A stretch of 64,000 nt of DNA, from assembly GCF_043641665.1 (NCBI RefSeq), contig NC_092193.1, positions 7,178,501 through 7,242,500 on the forward strand. The letters run 5' to 3'. The notes beneath the pieces are model-generated. The model saw only the letters and a list, made by a program, of their open reading frames with translations. It was not told the DNA's origin and made no database searches. Made by a program: the position numbers and the translations under genes. This DNA is from Enoplosus armatus. Taxonomy: Eukaryota; Chordata; Actinopteri; Centrarchiformes; Enoplosidae. Below are positions 28,172 through 41,985 of this stretch, in pieces. Position 1 is the first letter of the stretch; every line of letters starts with the position of its first letter.

Positions 28172-30850
28172 CGTGCTCACACATGCACGTTCTTGTCTGT
28201 GTTTGGGACGAATGGGAGAATTTGTATGTGCAGCATATTTTTAGGTTTGTTCTCCACATTGGAAAGAACATAACTGACGCTGAAGCTGCAAAAGTGACCT
28301 TAATTTATGACTAATAGGTGTTAAAAAACAATTTGACCACAGTTCAACTCAGAAATCCAAAATCGCAATGTCTATCGACTATATTTAAACTTTAAAACAT
28401 TTAAAACATTACTATATGAGGGAAGCAAAAGATGTGATAGTCTTATTCTTGTTTTGAATATCAGTCTCACTACATCATCACTTTTATAATGGATATTGGG
28501 TATATATTTTTGATATACGACATGTTGGTATAATCATGTAACTATTTTAATATATTTTCACACCATTAATCTATTTATTTAAACACCCTAAGCCAAAAGT
28601 ACAGCCCATTATAAGTTATTCATGCAAGAGGCTAGCTCATAATTTGTGGTTTATTTCCTTTTAGCAGTGGAAGCAGCCTTCTCCAACAGAGGGAATAATT
28701 TCATATTCCCCTCCTTTTGATTCCAGCAAAGTGATGCACTGTGGTGCAAAGCTTGGGGAGTTTTCCTAATGAGAGCTATTAACAATGCTGAAGTTGATTT
28801 GTGTTTTTGAATGCATCCCTTTGTGTCCGAGTTGTTTTTCCTGCATGCCAATGGGAAATTATTAGAATAATAAAGTGCTTTATTAGGACACCACCGGTTT
28901 GTTCTGTGGAAAACGAATCCAAAGAAACTTGAGAAGCACTACACAGACTCATATGCGGTTGTTTTTGTGTGGTTGGACACATTGACTTTTAACATCAAGC
29001 ATAGAGTGTATATGAAAAACAGTTGACACTTTTCACTGTAGCCGGTCGGGTTACTTATCTTCTTGAGTGCTAGGACCCTATCCTCTGTGTGAGGCAGAAA
29101 TGTATTGAGGGAAAGCATCTGGAAGGCTGTCTTGTCAGAGACAAAGTGGAGCCTCCTCAGGTTTGGGAGAGACTGCTCTGTGGGGCTTTTATTAGGAACC
29201 GCTCACTGAAAGTTTTTCTGATTTATCAAAGTCTCCGCGGTACACAGCACGCTTACTCCATCTGAGGGACTGCAGAAAGTAGTGGCCCCTGTTTGGATCG
29301 TATCCTTGCCCTCTTCATTTGTACATTGCATGTTTGTGTGCACAGTTTTACATTTGTTTTGATGCTGGTTTCTAAGCAATATCTTCCTTTATTTTTCATC
29401 TCAAAGTTTATATCTACTTTAGAGGGAAAACACACCCTAAAACACGGAAAAAATTTGGCATTGTGCTGTTAATCTCTGCACACATTGTACTGTTTGGTCG
29501 TGGTTTTGCTTATTCTCTTAAGATGACTGGCCAAATGTAAATGTAAACTGCTGTGAAAAAATGACAGCAGTTTGTTGCAGACAATTTTAAACACGAGGTT
29601 GTTTGAAAACATTCGGGGAGAAATATATCATAAAAGAGGCAAAGATATCAGTTTCTCCGCTGACAGTAACATCACATCATAGGATGCATTGTAGAAACAG
29701 CTTGCATCTTTGCGGATCTGTTGACGGTAGCCTGTGAAATGTAACACTGCTGAACAGCTGGTCACAGCACACCACAGCATTTGCTCTTTCTCCACACTGA
29801 TTTTGCCTTTATTGGAGAACTAACTTTTCCTATCACCTCTCCACCTACACAAAAGGTGAGACATCTTACGATATCCTGGTGTCGTAACCTTTTAGTATAC
29901 TTGAAGGAAACTGATGAATGAGATTTTTGTTGTGTGTCAGTGCTGAGGTGGCTATCTGTTCCAAAAATGCACCTGACAGTAATCTCAGTGGAATGATGAT
30001 TGATCAAAAAGGGCTGAAAATTAGACCAAGGGGAGACATATTCAGGTGAGAAAAGAAGGGAATTGAACCATGCAGCCTTTGGAGTGGGGAGTGGATGACA
30101 TTGAAGGTCACCCGCTAAGACACGTTTGGATAAATGGAGCCAACATCCATATCATTGATTGCCAACTTACCCTTTGAAGTTGCACAGAGTTGCATTGAAT
30201 CCCTTGCCTTGCACACTGTTCTCAGCCCTGCTACATGCCTCCTTAGTGCCAGAGCAGCGACTATTACTCCTGAAGAGGACTGTGCAAAAATTAGGCATGT
30301 AAGATGAAACAATGAAATTGATGCTATGTCACTAGGGCCCGCTCTCTCCTCTCACAGACATTAGCGCCTCCCGTATTTCATTTTTCACCTCAAAGCCACT
30401 TTTCTGAGTCTCCTGTTTCTTTGCTTTCATTGCCACCCCCGTACCCCTCACTGTGCAGTATGCAAGGAAGTCAGTCTCTGGAGAGGTTGAGGGAGAGCAG
30501 GAGGCCAGAGGGTGAAGAGGGGGCACAGTGCTGTAAAGAGCCTCAATGTCGCTTCATTTCCCCATTTTAATTGGGCTATCTAAATGCACCCCTGGTTTGT
30601 CAATACCCGCCAGGGTCCCAGATAAAAATGATTTGTCTCATGCATTCGGCGGCACGCTCTGCTGTTCCCCTTAGAGAACGTGCCCCACCAGTTGTCAGCA
30701 GCAGAGTGTAATGGAGAGAGCTCGTTTTTTTCAACGAAGGAAAATAGGTGCCTTCCTCTATCAGTTCTACCCCTCTTGTCTTATTTCCGTACTCTCATTC
30801 TGTCTGTAACTAACACGTCAATATAAACATGCAGGCACAACCACCTCTAT

Positions 30851-30926
30851 GGACACATATACAGACACACAGGCACAGGGACACATGTACAAATTCACAT
30901 GCACTACACACACACAGACACACAGG
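30851..30926. repeat. degenerate CA-rich tract
   Basis: A series of ACACAC, CAGACACA and GGCACAGG words. It produces chance ORFs on both strands that are not genes. Confidence 0.85.
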
Positions 30927-33900
30927 CAGTCACTGAAGGTCAGCACAGTGAAGCCAATCTTATCTGTGTTTTTATGTGCTCTGTTTCCCACTGTCCTTGT
31001 CTTTTTCACACCTCCTGTCGCCATGTGCCATCGCCTTCCCTCTCAGCGCTGGAGCCACTATTATCTGCAGACAGTCCTGAGAAATATTCAGGGCCAAAGT
31101 GTGCCCTTGGTGTTTGGACTGTTGAGCAGAAGTATGATGCTCACACATTGTTTGTCATTTTAATTCATTTTTGTGTGGCTCAGAGATACATTACTTTGCA
31201 TGGTAAAGATAACCATTTTGTGCTTAACTATCTACTCTTATTACTCTACTTTTATTCTCTTAACTGATGGATGATAAACATAATTTGGTGGCTTGCATAA
31301 GGAAGTAGTATAGTTAGATATAATTAGATGCATAGCTTTCACATGCTTCCTGTGTAGCTTAAGCTGTCCCCGTAACTTGTCATGTCCTAGATCACAGTGT
31401 AGTGGGAAAATACAACATATCCCTTCCTCACCCTGAAGAGTTTATTTTAGGTCACAGGTATTTGCTGTGGTGCCCTTTGACCCTAGCAAGGGACCATAGA
31501 CTTCTCTACGTGTTCTCAGTGGTGCATTTTCAGCTGTCTATAATTATCATTTATACAGGCTGAGGTTAAATGTTACATTCATAATTTGCACATGCCTTTA
31601 ACCTATGTTTGTAAGTTATAATATGATCCATGTATGTGAAATGGATAGCACCACGATTGCAATCTGGAGGTAAATTAGCTAACAAACAGACACTGGCAGT
31701 AGCCAAGCCTCAGTAAATTGTGAATTGGGCTGGGAATTTTAAGCTAACAGGTGTTGCCCAGCTGTGCCTTTGGACATGATGACATAGTGCTAGTCTTAAG
31801 AGCCCATCAGCAGCAGCACACTGACTTTCACAGCTCAGTGTTTACGACACATTTTTTCACTGGAATGCAGCCAGAATTGTGTTTATCAGTGACCCCTCTG
31901 AATGGGAAGATAAAGCATGTTTATTTGGGTGCCATTTAAAGGATGTTTTTAAAAAATAATATTTCTTTATATGATAGATTGAGTGTTTCAAAATGCACTA
32001 AATACAGTATATTTTTGTAATGATACACATCATATATTCAGTCAGTGTGTGCACTTCTGACCCTAGACCAAGAATCTTATTTTCTTACCTCGAAGCTGAA
32101 CCTTGTTAAAATGTCTTAGCAGACTTGTTAGGTGGTGCAGACAGTTATATTGATAAAGCCCAGGGCCGATGTGATTCATCCCATCCTGCAACAGCCAGTG
32201 CAGTTTCCCATCAGATGGTGACTGTAGCTACCACAGAGGAGCTGAGGTGTCTGGCTCGTTCCAGGTGTTCTTCACCTGCAAATAACCCTGCAGCTACACA
32301 ACAGAGCTTGTACATGAAGTACTCACACAATAAAGTGGGAAAAGACAGAAAAAAAAACATTGATCTCACAAAAAAATTACTAGAATCTATTCACTGAGAA
32401 CTGTTAGCAGACTGGCTTAAGTCTGGCTGGCTCCTTCACATTGAAGAGGTTGTCAACCTTTTTTTCAGTCTAATGAAATGAGCGGGGGATGGGGGGTTGT
32501 CACAATGTTATAAATTCTCAGACTTGGTAGGGGGTGTTTCCAACTCTATTCAAGCTCTTGGGGGGTGGGGCAAAAGATAAGTCCTAAAACTGCCTGAGCT
32601 ACAAAAACTCACTCGAGACAACAGTTTTAATCTTGCATAGGGGGTTACTGCTAGAGTCCATCTGTGTTTTGAGTTTTACATTGCGCTGAAATGAGATTAC
32701 ACTAGAAATGAAATGGCTCATGTTGTGCAACTGACGCACTACACTACATTACTGTAGCTCACAATTAATTTTCTCTCCCACTCTGCTGTGAAGACCACCA
32801 GCCAATATTTTTTTACTTTTACCTTTTATCACTGTGTGATTTGTTCAGTGATTTCATCTCAGATGAATGTGACATTTGAATTGGCACAGAATCTTTACAC
32901 CCACAAAAATACTTTTTTTCTCCTCTCCTCAGGGGTGTGTGGGTGTAATAATTATTCTCCAGAAGGTTCCCACAAACTCTCATCAGTTTGTAAGGAATGA
33001 GAGGTTTCCAAAATGTCCAGATTGGTTGTCCTCCTTTTTGCAGATAGTCAATTTGAAGTTTTTGTCCATGGCACACGCTTGAGATCACCGTTTTTATTAG
33101 TAAGACTATTGCAGCACATACAGCTAGAATATATTTATGTGTTAGGCAGAACAAACTGAATTACTTTTTAATCAGATGACCCACATCCTATTTGTTCTAA
33201 ACTAGAAGGAAAGTTAAAGATAAAACAATTCTTTCTCTCGCCGAAAAGTCTGTTGTGTGCACAGATCTGCAGCCTCCAGTAAAATCAGACTGTCTCCCAT
33301 TGTTAACAACAAAGAGAAATGTAGAAGACAGTAGTTCGCCATTTCCTTCTGCCGAGTTTAAGCCTAGAAGACATTCAACATTGCTGCTCTTAGTGCTCTC
33401 ATACGTGCTTTTTAGAACCTCATTCTGAATATCTTTTGCTGTGTTAGTTTCTTTAAGGTACTGTACTGTAGTATCAGCAGTACTGCCAGATTGTCTGTTT
33501 AGATTAATAGGAATTACACTATTGTTAAAGTTTATTTTCCCTTTCAGAAAGTACTAACATATTATGATATAGTCGTAACTATATATATAACTTTAATTAT
33601 TGATGCAACATGGTATTATACGTGGCTTCATCTAAAAACATTTGTCTGGACTAGGTCATGGCTTGCAGCGTCAGCAATGCCACTGATATATATAAAAAAA
33701 ACATCATTACATCGAGGGCGAAACATTGTTGAAGCATTGCTGGATGAGTCAAGTTACAGTCCACACAGTATTATTGGGATAAATGAGCAAACCTCTCCCC
33801 AAGGTCCCGAGGCTCTGTGATCTATTAAGGCGCTGTCGTCTCGGATGGTGAATCTCAGAGAGCGAGGGAATTTTTGGGGAAGAGAATGGTTGTGCTGACA

Positions 33901-34560
33901 TCCTTTCTCAGAGCAATCCCTTGTCCTTGTAGGACGGAAGAGAAAAACAGCACCAGAGGCTGACTTGGCTGTTTCTCTGAGCTCTGTCATAAATCCAACT
34001 GAACATTTCTGAACATCTGTTGTGGATGATTAGCTCCATGGCTAGAAGAGTTTGACCGGAGGGAGTGAGAACCAGTGTGTCTGGGAGTTGTGTATGTGTA
34101 CACTCACCGCCTTTCTGATTTAAGAATGGGGATTTTGCACATTTATTTTGTTCCGTTTTTTTAAGCAAGAGAGAGGGGGGCCAAATTATTCATGAAACAA
34201 GTTCATTATCCACAAAACGTGTTACTGGACATGTTTTATTGGCACAGTCCCCTGGGAATGCTTATATGTTTCAAGGTCACACTTTGTTAACCCCCTAGTT
34301 TCAGCTACATGGCAAACTGATTTCGTAATACTTGCAGGAGTTCCATTCAAAAGTAGAATTGGGGATGTTGAACATGCCAGATAGCCTGCCTTTTATGTCA
34401 GGTTTAGTGTAAGCCTGCATATGAGCTCACATTAGGTCACATTCTCACCCTGGAAGGTGGTCACTAGATAAGACATAATGGAGTCTCTAAGCTGCATACA
34501 TAACATCACGTGTACTGGTACCTCCACCCTTCTTTTTCTACATGCAGGTGCACTACACAA

Positions 34561-35006
34561 TTGTCTCTCATTGGTCAAGGTTCAAAAAGGTAAGGCCCTG
34601 CAGCCTCCTCCCTCTTCACACTGAAACTTGACACCAGTGACATCACATGGTGGGCTTGGCTTCTCCCAGGCAGTCCCTGAACACCCGCTCAGTGTGTGAA
34701 CAAGCTCTGCCTCAGAAGGATCTCTCCCCAAGCCACATTGCGCTATAGCCACAGCTGGAAACGTATTGCTGGAGAGCCAAAAGACAGTTCCTCTGGTTAA
34801 TGAAACGCTGTGAATGGAATAACTGAGCAGGAACTGGAGAGTACTTTCTCTCACACACTTTTTCATAAGAAATCATTCGGGGATAAGCTTTCGTGGATAC
34901 TACTGGATTTTCCTTTTTAGGATTTGGATACTCTCTCTCTCTCTCTCTCTCTGGAATAAGGAATCAAAGGAATTAGTTTATAAGTGGATCTAATTGACAT
35001 GCACGG
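34561..35006 (+). promoter_or_regulatory. candidate 5' non-coding exon and promoter of ptprf
   Basis: A relatively GC-rich block has an inverted CCAAT box (attgg near 34571) and a CRE-like tgacatca near 34637. It ends in a strong donor, CGG|GTAAGT, with GT at 35007-35008. A CT dinucleotide run (34931-34952) lies in the putative transcribed part. No ORF in it is recognisable. It lies 15.6 kb upstream of the coding start on the same strand, and the start exon has an upstream acceptor, so at least one non-coding 5' exon must exist. I chose this block from donor strength and composition. Its start is not defined, and other exons are possible. Confidence 0.35.
34931..34952 (+). repeat. CT microsatellite in the candidate 5' exon
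   Basis: Eleven uninterrupted CT units, 54 bases before the strong donor at 35007. If this block is transcribed, the run sits in the 5' UTR. Confidence 0.93.
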
Positions 35007-38000
35007 GTAAGTGTGAAAGAAAATGAAGAAAACAACAGTTATTATTTCTTAAAAGCAGATGAGGCACAGGTGCATTTTTTGAAACTGACTGGGCTGCCCT
35101 AGACTCTGAACTTTATTTATCTATATATCCCTGTTCCCTGATCCCTGTTGTTATTTTTCATCTCGGGATATACCTTGTGCAACGTGCCTCTTTATAATAA
35201 AAGTAACAAAATAAGTTGATGTGTTACACTTCAATAGTCAGGTATTTTCTTACTATTCTTTTGTCCCCTTTTCTTTTGTCCTTGCTCACTCTTGCTTGTT
35301 AAGCCAAAACAATAGTTTAACCTCGTCTTGGCTTAGCACTATTGGCTGGCTCTCTGGCAAATTGCCCTGTCTGGTGCGAGCCCTCCCCTACGTATTCAGA
35401 AGACTTTGAATAGAAAGACCATAGAATGTCCCCTAGCTACCGCTGCTAAGGTGAGGCACCCTACTGCTCGACTGCATTAGGCCTACACTGAGGCCAAACA
35501 ACCTGTTTTTCCAGTTGTCTTTATCTCCCTTGGCAATCTGGAGGGTAAAGTTTCAGCAACAAGAATTCTAGTGTGAAGGAGACACTGAAAGGCTTTGAAA
35601 TCCCAGAAAATGAACTTTTGGAAGTCACAAATTATGATTATTGGGAAATGTTTGGGCCTGGCCTTAAACAAAGTATAACATGTGATACATGTTTCTTATT
35701 GAGTGATTTAAAGTGTGCTTTTCTCTTGATGTGATTCTCAACTATTAGTTAAACGAACTTTTTGGGAAAGACTCGACTGAAGACACTTGAGAACTTTTTG
35801 TACTTTTGTACCTTCATTTCAACAAAGAATAACCTCAAGACCTCAAAGGAATAAGCTCTAAATGTCCCTTTCAGCTGTAATGATGCCTTAAAACTTTTGT
35901 TTCTTTTTTATTACAACATAAAACTTTTATAAGCTTGTATGAGAACCTTTTGGACTGAGTTCATCTTGTTCTTGGTCACAATAAATGTGGCAGTTGTTGC
36001 ACAATAAGTGTGTTGCTCAATATAAGGAGTTGGTGTCATTGGGAGAAATATCCTTTCTGCAACTTACTCTTTTCCATCAAAGTTGTCTTAAGCTTTCAGA
36101 GAACATGGGGGTAGACAACGTGTCTGTCTCCTTTTGTTTGGCCTTTTGAAACGGCTAGGCTTCCCCAAAGGTCTGTGTGTTTTCTTTCTTAGATGTGCCA
36201 AAGCTGGACTTGCTTATAATGTATTTATTGTTTATATTTTTCCTTTTTAGTTAATGATTCAGGAGTACAACCATCACTGTACAACTCACCCACAGTGAGC
36301 TTGATTGAAAAGTGACCTTGAGGCGAAACTCAAGAAGGACACGTTAAAATGTCTGTTCAGCTGCTCAGTAGCATAAACAAACAAGACAAAAAACCGTCAG
36401 CCATGCTCATTTGTTCAAACACAGCCAATCCCTGTCCATGCACGATGACCTGCAGGTCGTCCTCCTTCACCTCCACCATGCAGGCCACTGACCCTTCATT
36501 CCACTTTTACGACTGTGCTTCAGTCGCTTTATCACCAGTAATGTTCCAGAGAAACGTTAAGGCTGTCTAGGAAGTGACCTGAGGAAATAACTATGGCCAT
36601 TTGTATACCACTGCTCTTATTAGATTCCCTGACCAAACATACAAAATATCCTTCACTTAAATGCCTGCCTTGGCTGAAGTCTTTCCTTTTGAATGAATTA
36701 CTCTGTGTGGAGCAGTCAATCACTCAATCTCTCTCCCTATCGGATTCCTCAAAAGTAATTATGGGCTGAGCATATGGATTTTTCCATAGAACTTGATTTC
36801 TCATCATCGTTGAACTGGGTGATGTGTAATGGCCTGTTAACGCATGATGGATCTGCTTAATCACTCTAGTCTCAGTTGGGACATGAAAGAGGTTGCTTAC
36901 AATCACAGATCAATGTCTGTGAAGGCGATTGTGTCAGTGGAGCCAGACATTTGTTTATGACGCATACTGTAAGGAGACAGAAAACTTACTTGCTTTTTTG
37001 GAGTTATCAAAGTTCAAAGCTTTGATGCTGTAGCTGACGTTTAGACTTGTTTATGATTAGGTCTCCAGCAGAGGGACATTTCTCATTTGTTTTTGTGTCA
37101 GGAATTGTTGCCTGATGGTGACAGGGTCATAAGTAGTTGTTTTTTATGATGACAAGACCCAATTGTCAATCCTCTGTTCTGTATTAAATAACATGTTTAT
37201 GCAACTGGGGGTGAGTGTGCCAGATATGTCCTGCATAATGTGCGATGTCAATCAGTGGAAACTGCCTGTGTGATGTGTTAGCTGTGCTGATAGTCACTTT
37301 TTGGTCTCAGTTGTGACACTTCTTTCTTGCAGACAGTCGCTCATTCATTGTGACAGGTGCTGAGTAGAAGGTTTACAAAAAAGGGCTTCTTTAGCACTAA
37401 AATCCCCAGTGTTTTGACAACAACACTTTTCCTCAGCTGCCCCAAGCAAAGAGCTCATTTGATTGAACTAGGTCTATGTGTATGCTTTGACATGAGATTA
37501 TATCCAAATAAGCAGGTTTATTTTAGAGAAGGTGATGTTATTTTTGTTGCCAATTAGTGATGGATAGAAAGTGTCCCGTAAAAACCAACTGTGCCTGTGG
37601 TAGTGTAGCTTTAGCTCATTGTCTCGTTAAAGTGAATTGAAATTCAAATATTCAGCTTACCTTCAGTCCTTTTCTGTGCTCTTTTTACATTATATATTCT
37701 GTTCTGCATCTTAAATGTATCTATCTACATTTTATTCCCTGTTATGGCTAGCCATCAGAGGTCTGTTTTGTGCTCATAGCCTTGCACCTTTCATTTAAAC
37801 CATAGCTCTATGCATTACAGCCATGAGTTTCTCAATGGGAACACAAATCCGCTTTGTCAGAGAGGACATTTCCCTCCTTGCACAAAACTCATTTCAATTC
37901 CACATCATCCCATTACGCCTCCACATTGATTGAAACAGCCTCCATTTTCAGGGGCAGCTGAATTTTTTTGTACTCTGTATGTATGACTAGGCCAAAGCTT

Positions 38001-41000
38001 ATGTTTTTGTATGTTAAATGTGCAGCAATGCAAGTTGGAAAACATACTGTGGCCACGGCAAATGTAAATTCTGCCATGCATTGCGCTACTTTCTAAAAAA
38101 TAGAAAACCAGGGATCACTGTTGTTGCTCTGTTGCATGATACCATTTATTTCCTTTATGTTATACCACTGAATTACTGCATGATATGCTGCTAATTTCTT
38201 GTATCTTAAATATTTTTTTCTGCTCAGAGACATGATCAGATTGGTTGCTTGTGGACTGCCATTAAAGGGAATTAAAGGTTGTAGCTTTACCTTGCTCTTG
38301 AGCATGAGGAGATAACTGTGATGCTAAACTGCAGTAAAGCAAATAAAATTGAATGTAGGCTTGATTTATTTGGTGCTTGGTTTTGGGAGTATAGTCATGT
38401 GGCTGATTTATCCCTCTGCCTCCAGCATCACCCTTGTTTGCTCAGCCTCCCAATTTCTTCAAATGCCTGGCTTGGACTCGCCATTCTACTTGATTACTTT
38501 ATTAGCTCCCCTGTCACTTCCTCCAAAGATATGACTTCTTTGTCAACAGTCCTCTGCTGCTGATCTCAAATAGCAGCAAGTAGGACTGGCCTCTCACTAT
38601 CATTAAAATGTCATAATAATAATGATAAGTCTTCACAGTCTTGGTTACCCACATACAGACTTACTCAAACTAGCATCTGGGAGTATGGCACGTGTGTTGC
38701 ATGTTTTAAAGTGGGACGTATTCAGCATCAGTATAACATTTGGCTTTTGTTCATATTGTGGTTCGTCCTCATACGTAGGCAATGACTCTTCTTCCTGCAG
38801 AACTCCGAGGTCCCTGGCTTGTTTTGGGGAAGATGGATGGAGATTCATTTGGTTTCATTACAATGCTGACTTATTTATAGCCTGCCTGTGCAGCGCCTGT
38901 TGCCCCACTGTGGCCCTGTAAGGATGCTGGGGGCTGAGGCGTTGATGAAACATTCCTGTGTTCAGGGGGTATTCTCTGAGGAGAGCTCTGCTTGTTTAAG
39001 GGAGGGCAGAGGGGTGACAATGCAAGAACCATGGGCAAGGCCACTGAAATCTAATTCCACTAACCCTGCCTAGCTACAGCATTCCTGTTTGAGAGCTTTC
39101 ACCTATCAAAAGTATTGCACTGTGGGGGTGTTGAGCTGCATAACGATCCCACATAACCCAACAACATGGGAGAAACTATATAATGTGATCTGGTCCTATA
39201 AAAGTAGTTACCACAAAAAAATGGAATTGGGAACTTGCTTAGTAGAAATAAATCCCCTGAAACACACTTTCATATTTTGCTTATGCACAGTTTGGAGTTT
39301 GGAGTTCCACCACACCAATCCCGAACCTTTATCTGGATCTCCCCCTTCAGCCTCAGAGATTACTGCTTCACAACCCTGGAGCAGGGATGCTGTCTGCCTG
39401 GTAATTTGATGGCTAATCCCCTGCCTCTCCCCTACAAATCTCTTCCCTGATAAAGGGGTTGCTTCTACATTAGTAAACATGGGAGACTTGGCTGCCTAGG
39501 CTGACAGTCAGAGGACTAGTCGGGAAAAGGGGAAGTACAGGAGTAACCAGTTCCCTCTTATTAGTTCATAGGAAAGGCCCTTTGCATCTCATGCTTGGAA
39601 ACTCAACTTAAGTGCCAAGATGAACATTTGAACCATGAACATGCCTTTAAGATAGCTGGAAAGGAATTTTTATGCATGAGGTAAATAATGCAAAGTACAT
39701 CTTTGCACATGTTGGTCAATGCATGAAGAGATCCCACTTCCTCAGTATCTCATGAGGCTAGTTGTTTTAATGGTTTGATGGTGCGAATGCTCAAAGTCTT
39801 GTGCTTTACAGAGAGTTTCCATACAGTCCATTGTTAATGCACATTCATTAGCTTTTTGACCTGAATATGTTATCCTAATGATCACTGCGCTACTACCGCG
39901 GCTAGACACGTTGGCTCACTTAAAAGGAATTCACTTCCTCTGATCTTTCTTCACAGGCTTACACTGGGCTGTATGGACTGACTACGTGACCAAGCATTGC
40001 TAGATTGCAGGCTGCAGCCCTCATACGAGTGTTAGCCTATGGCCCCTACATGATTTCTGTTTCCTGGATGGTTGTTCACCTTCTGTGATGGTGCATCAAC
40101 AAAACACTAAGCCTGGGAATCAAAGCTGACGCCTTCAGTCCTAACATGCTCAACCAAGTTTAACAAGTCCTGGCAAGATAGCATTTAACAAGTCTATGGA
40201 ATGACTTCAGCTTGATGACTGCAACATTGGCTGTGATGGCTTTTCATTTGTTGACCTGACAGAGGCACTTTAGGCGTCAGGGTGGATCTGGTGGGGTGAG
40301 TGACAGGTCTTGTCGCTGCGTGTCTTTCTGTATGTGTAGCGGCCTGGTGTTCAGTCCAATTGTTGTCAGACTTAGATGACATGTCAGGAAGAATTTGGTG
40401 AGATCTCTTTTTTCAGCACATTGCAGACCAGTCAAACATCACAACTATACAGATTGACTGCTGTGAGGGCTCCCAAGTTTTGCGTGTTTCTGCTTTTTTG
40501 TGACTTTGTAATCATTTGCAAATGCAAGCACTACACTTTCACTCACACATCCTTGAACCACATTTAAGGATATTGGTGGATCAAAAGTTTAGTTATAGAA
40601 CCAGCTCTGCTGTTCTTAATTCATTTAACAACATGCGATTGTAATTCCTGAAGTGATCTGATTTTGAAGTTTCACTGATTTTTCCATGAATGGTACTAGT
40701 TTATTTTCTGAAGACAGCATCTCTGGCATGTTCACTTATAATTTCTGCTCTTCTTTCATACAACCCTTGATCTAAATACCATTTGCTTGATTGGATGTAT
40801 TCACGCTCTTGTCTAGAATTTTTTATGAAGCGGATTTTCACCGAACTATTTGATTAGTCAGTAAAATCCTTTCACTCGAAGTCAACTCAGAATTTCTCTA
40901 ACTGGATGTGTCCAAGAGATCTGTGTGTGTGCAGTGTGTGTATGTGTGGGTGTGTGTGTGTGCACTGTGTATGTGCTGTGTGTGTATGTCTTGTTAGCCA

Positions 41001-41090
41001 AGCTGCAGAACAGTGACTCTACACTGGTGGTAATTGATAGTCTGGAGGATGTCTCAGCTGCAGGTAAATCCTATCTGCAGCTGTACTGTG
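35007..41090. other. non-coding, possibly a ptprf 5' intron
   Basis: It starts with the strong donor at 35007. Unique sequence. Frames near 36349-36570, 38320-38920 and 39090-39480 have no known motif. Confidence 0.6.
40921..40989. repeat. TG microsatellite, compound
   Basis: TG runs with TATG, GGG and CACTG interruptions. It lies about 130 bases upstream of the TATA motif at 41118. Confidence 0.92.
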
Positions 41091-41125
41091 AGGGAGAGGG
41101 GTGGGGTAGGGGGAGAGTATAAATA
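41091..41125 (+). promoter_or_regulatory. candidate TATA promoter with G-rich upstream box
   Basis: TATAAATA at 41118-41125 is preceded by a G-rich stretch resembling Sp1/KLF sites. Transcription would start near 41150. The 700 bases downstream are GC-richer than their surroundings and end in a good donor, CCAAG|GTAACT (GT at 41861). A second ptprf 5' exon is therefore conceivable. No protein is recognisable in it. The motif alone could be chance in AT-rich DNA. Confidence 0.25.
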
Positions 41126-41860
41126 AGTCTTCCAAGGACTAAGGATTTCAGAATAACTAGAGAGATAGTGTGGGGGGGAAAGGACGAGGAGAGAAGATAA
41201 CATAGCTGAAAGACGGGTTGACGGTGGGAGAAATGTTTAATATGGCAGAGGCTTTCCCTCGCAGACAGTTGAACTTTCTTCAAGATTGCACAGGCTTAAA
41301 TGTACATTTAGGCTGCGTTTTTCTCAAGAACATCGCTCTGAAGGACAGTGTATTGCCCCGTGTCGTCTTTGTTCTGTATCCATTGCTTACCTTGTGCATG
41401 AAGCTAAGTGCAGAGGCTTGGGTGTGTTTTTCTTCGTTTAAAACACTTCCGTCAGATTGACAGAGTGAAATTCTGTCATATTCTTTGCCCAGGGAGACGT
41501 ACTGTAGAGAGAAAGCAAGAGAGAGCAAGAAGGGGGAGAACACGAGAGAGATTGGTCCCAGTGAGAGATCCATAGGTAGTAATGAGGGCGTTGGTGGAGT
41601 GCAGGTCGTCGTGTTGTGGCTCCGGCCTGTCAGTATAATGGACCTTGCTAGTCAGCTGGCAATCGATTGTACTGCTCACGACCTCGTCTGCCTGTTGTTC
41701 TTCACTCTTCCTGTCTGTCAACCTGACATCCAGAGATGGAGGACGAAGCAGAATCTTCTCCCAGACGACAGATACAGTGTCCAGATACTTTCTCATTACC
41801 TGAAAGGTGGCCTGAGGTGAGGTATGGAGGAAGGCAGGTCTGACTCCACATTTTCTGGCC
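41126..41860 (+). other. GC-richer unrecognised block downstream of the TATA motif
   Basis: Opposed open frames cover 41485-41820 (+) and 41476-41862 (-). Neither has a domain, signal or family motif that I recognise. The block includes a purine-rich part (about 41505-41560) and a mixed-sequence part with several CG dinucleotides (41580-41820), which is unusual for this window. It may be a non-coding first exon, an enhancer or chance. Confidence 0.3.
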
Positions 41861-41985
41861 AAGGTAACTCAAAGGGAAAGCCTCAGCAATAACATCCTAA
41901 TAAATTCCTGTTGTGTTTTTTTTGCTTATGGCTGGTTACTATCAGTATTCGGTTGGATTATTAAATTTTGAGCTTGTGTTTTGTT

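Larger units (their letters stand above)
23411..34560. other. non-coding, no gene seen
   Basis: Unique sequence with the enhancer-like blocks and microsatellites listed separately. GC-richer islands at 25900-26170, 30330-30720 and 33720-33990 contain short frames with no recognisable product. Confidence 0.6.
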
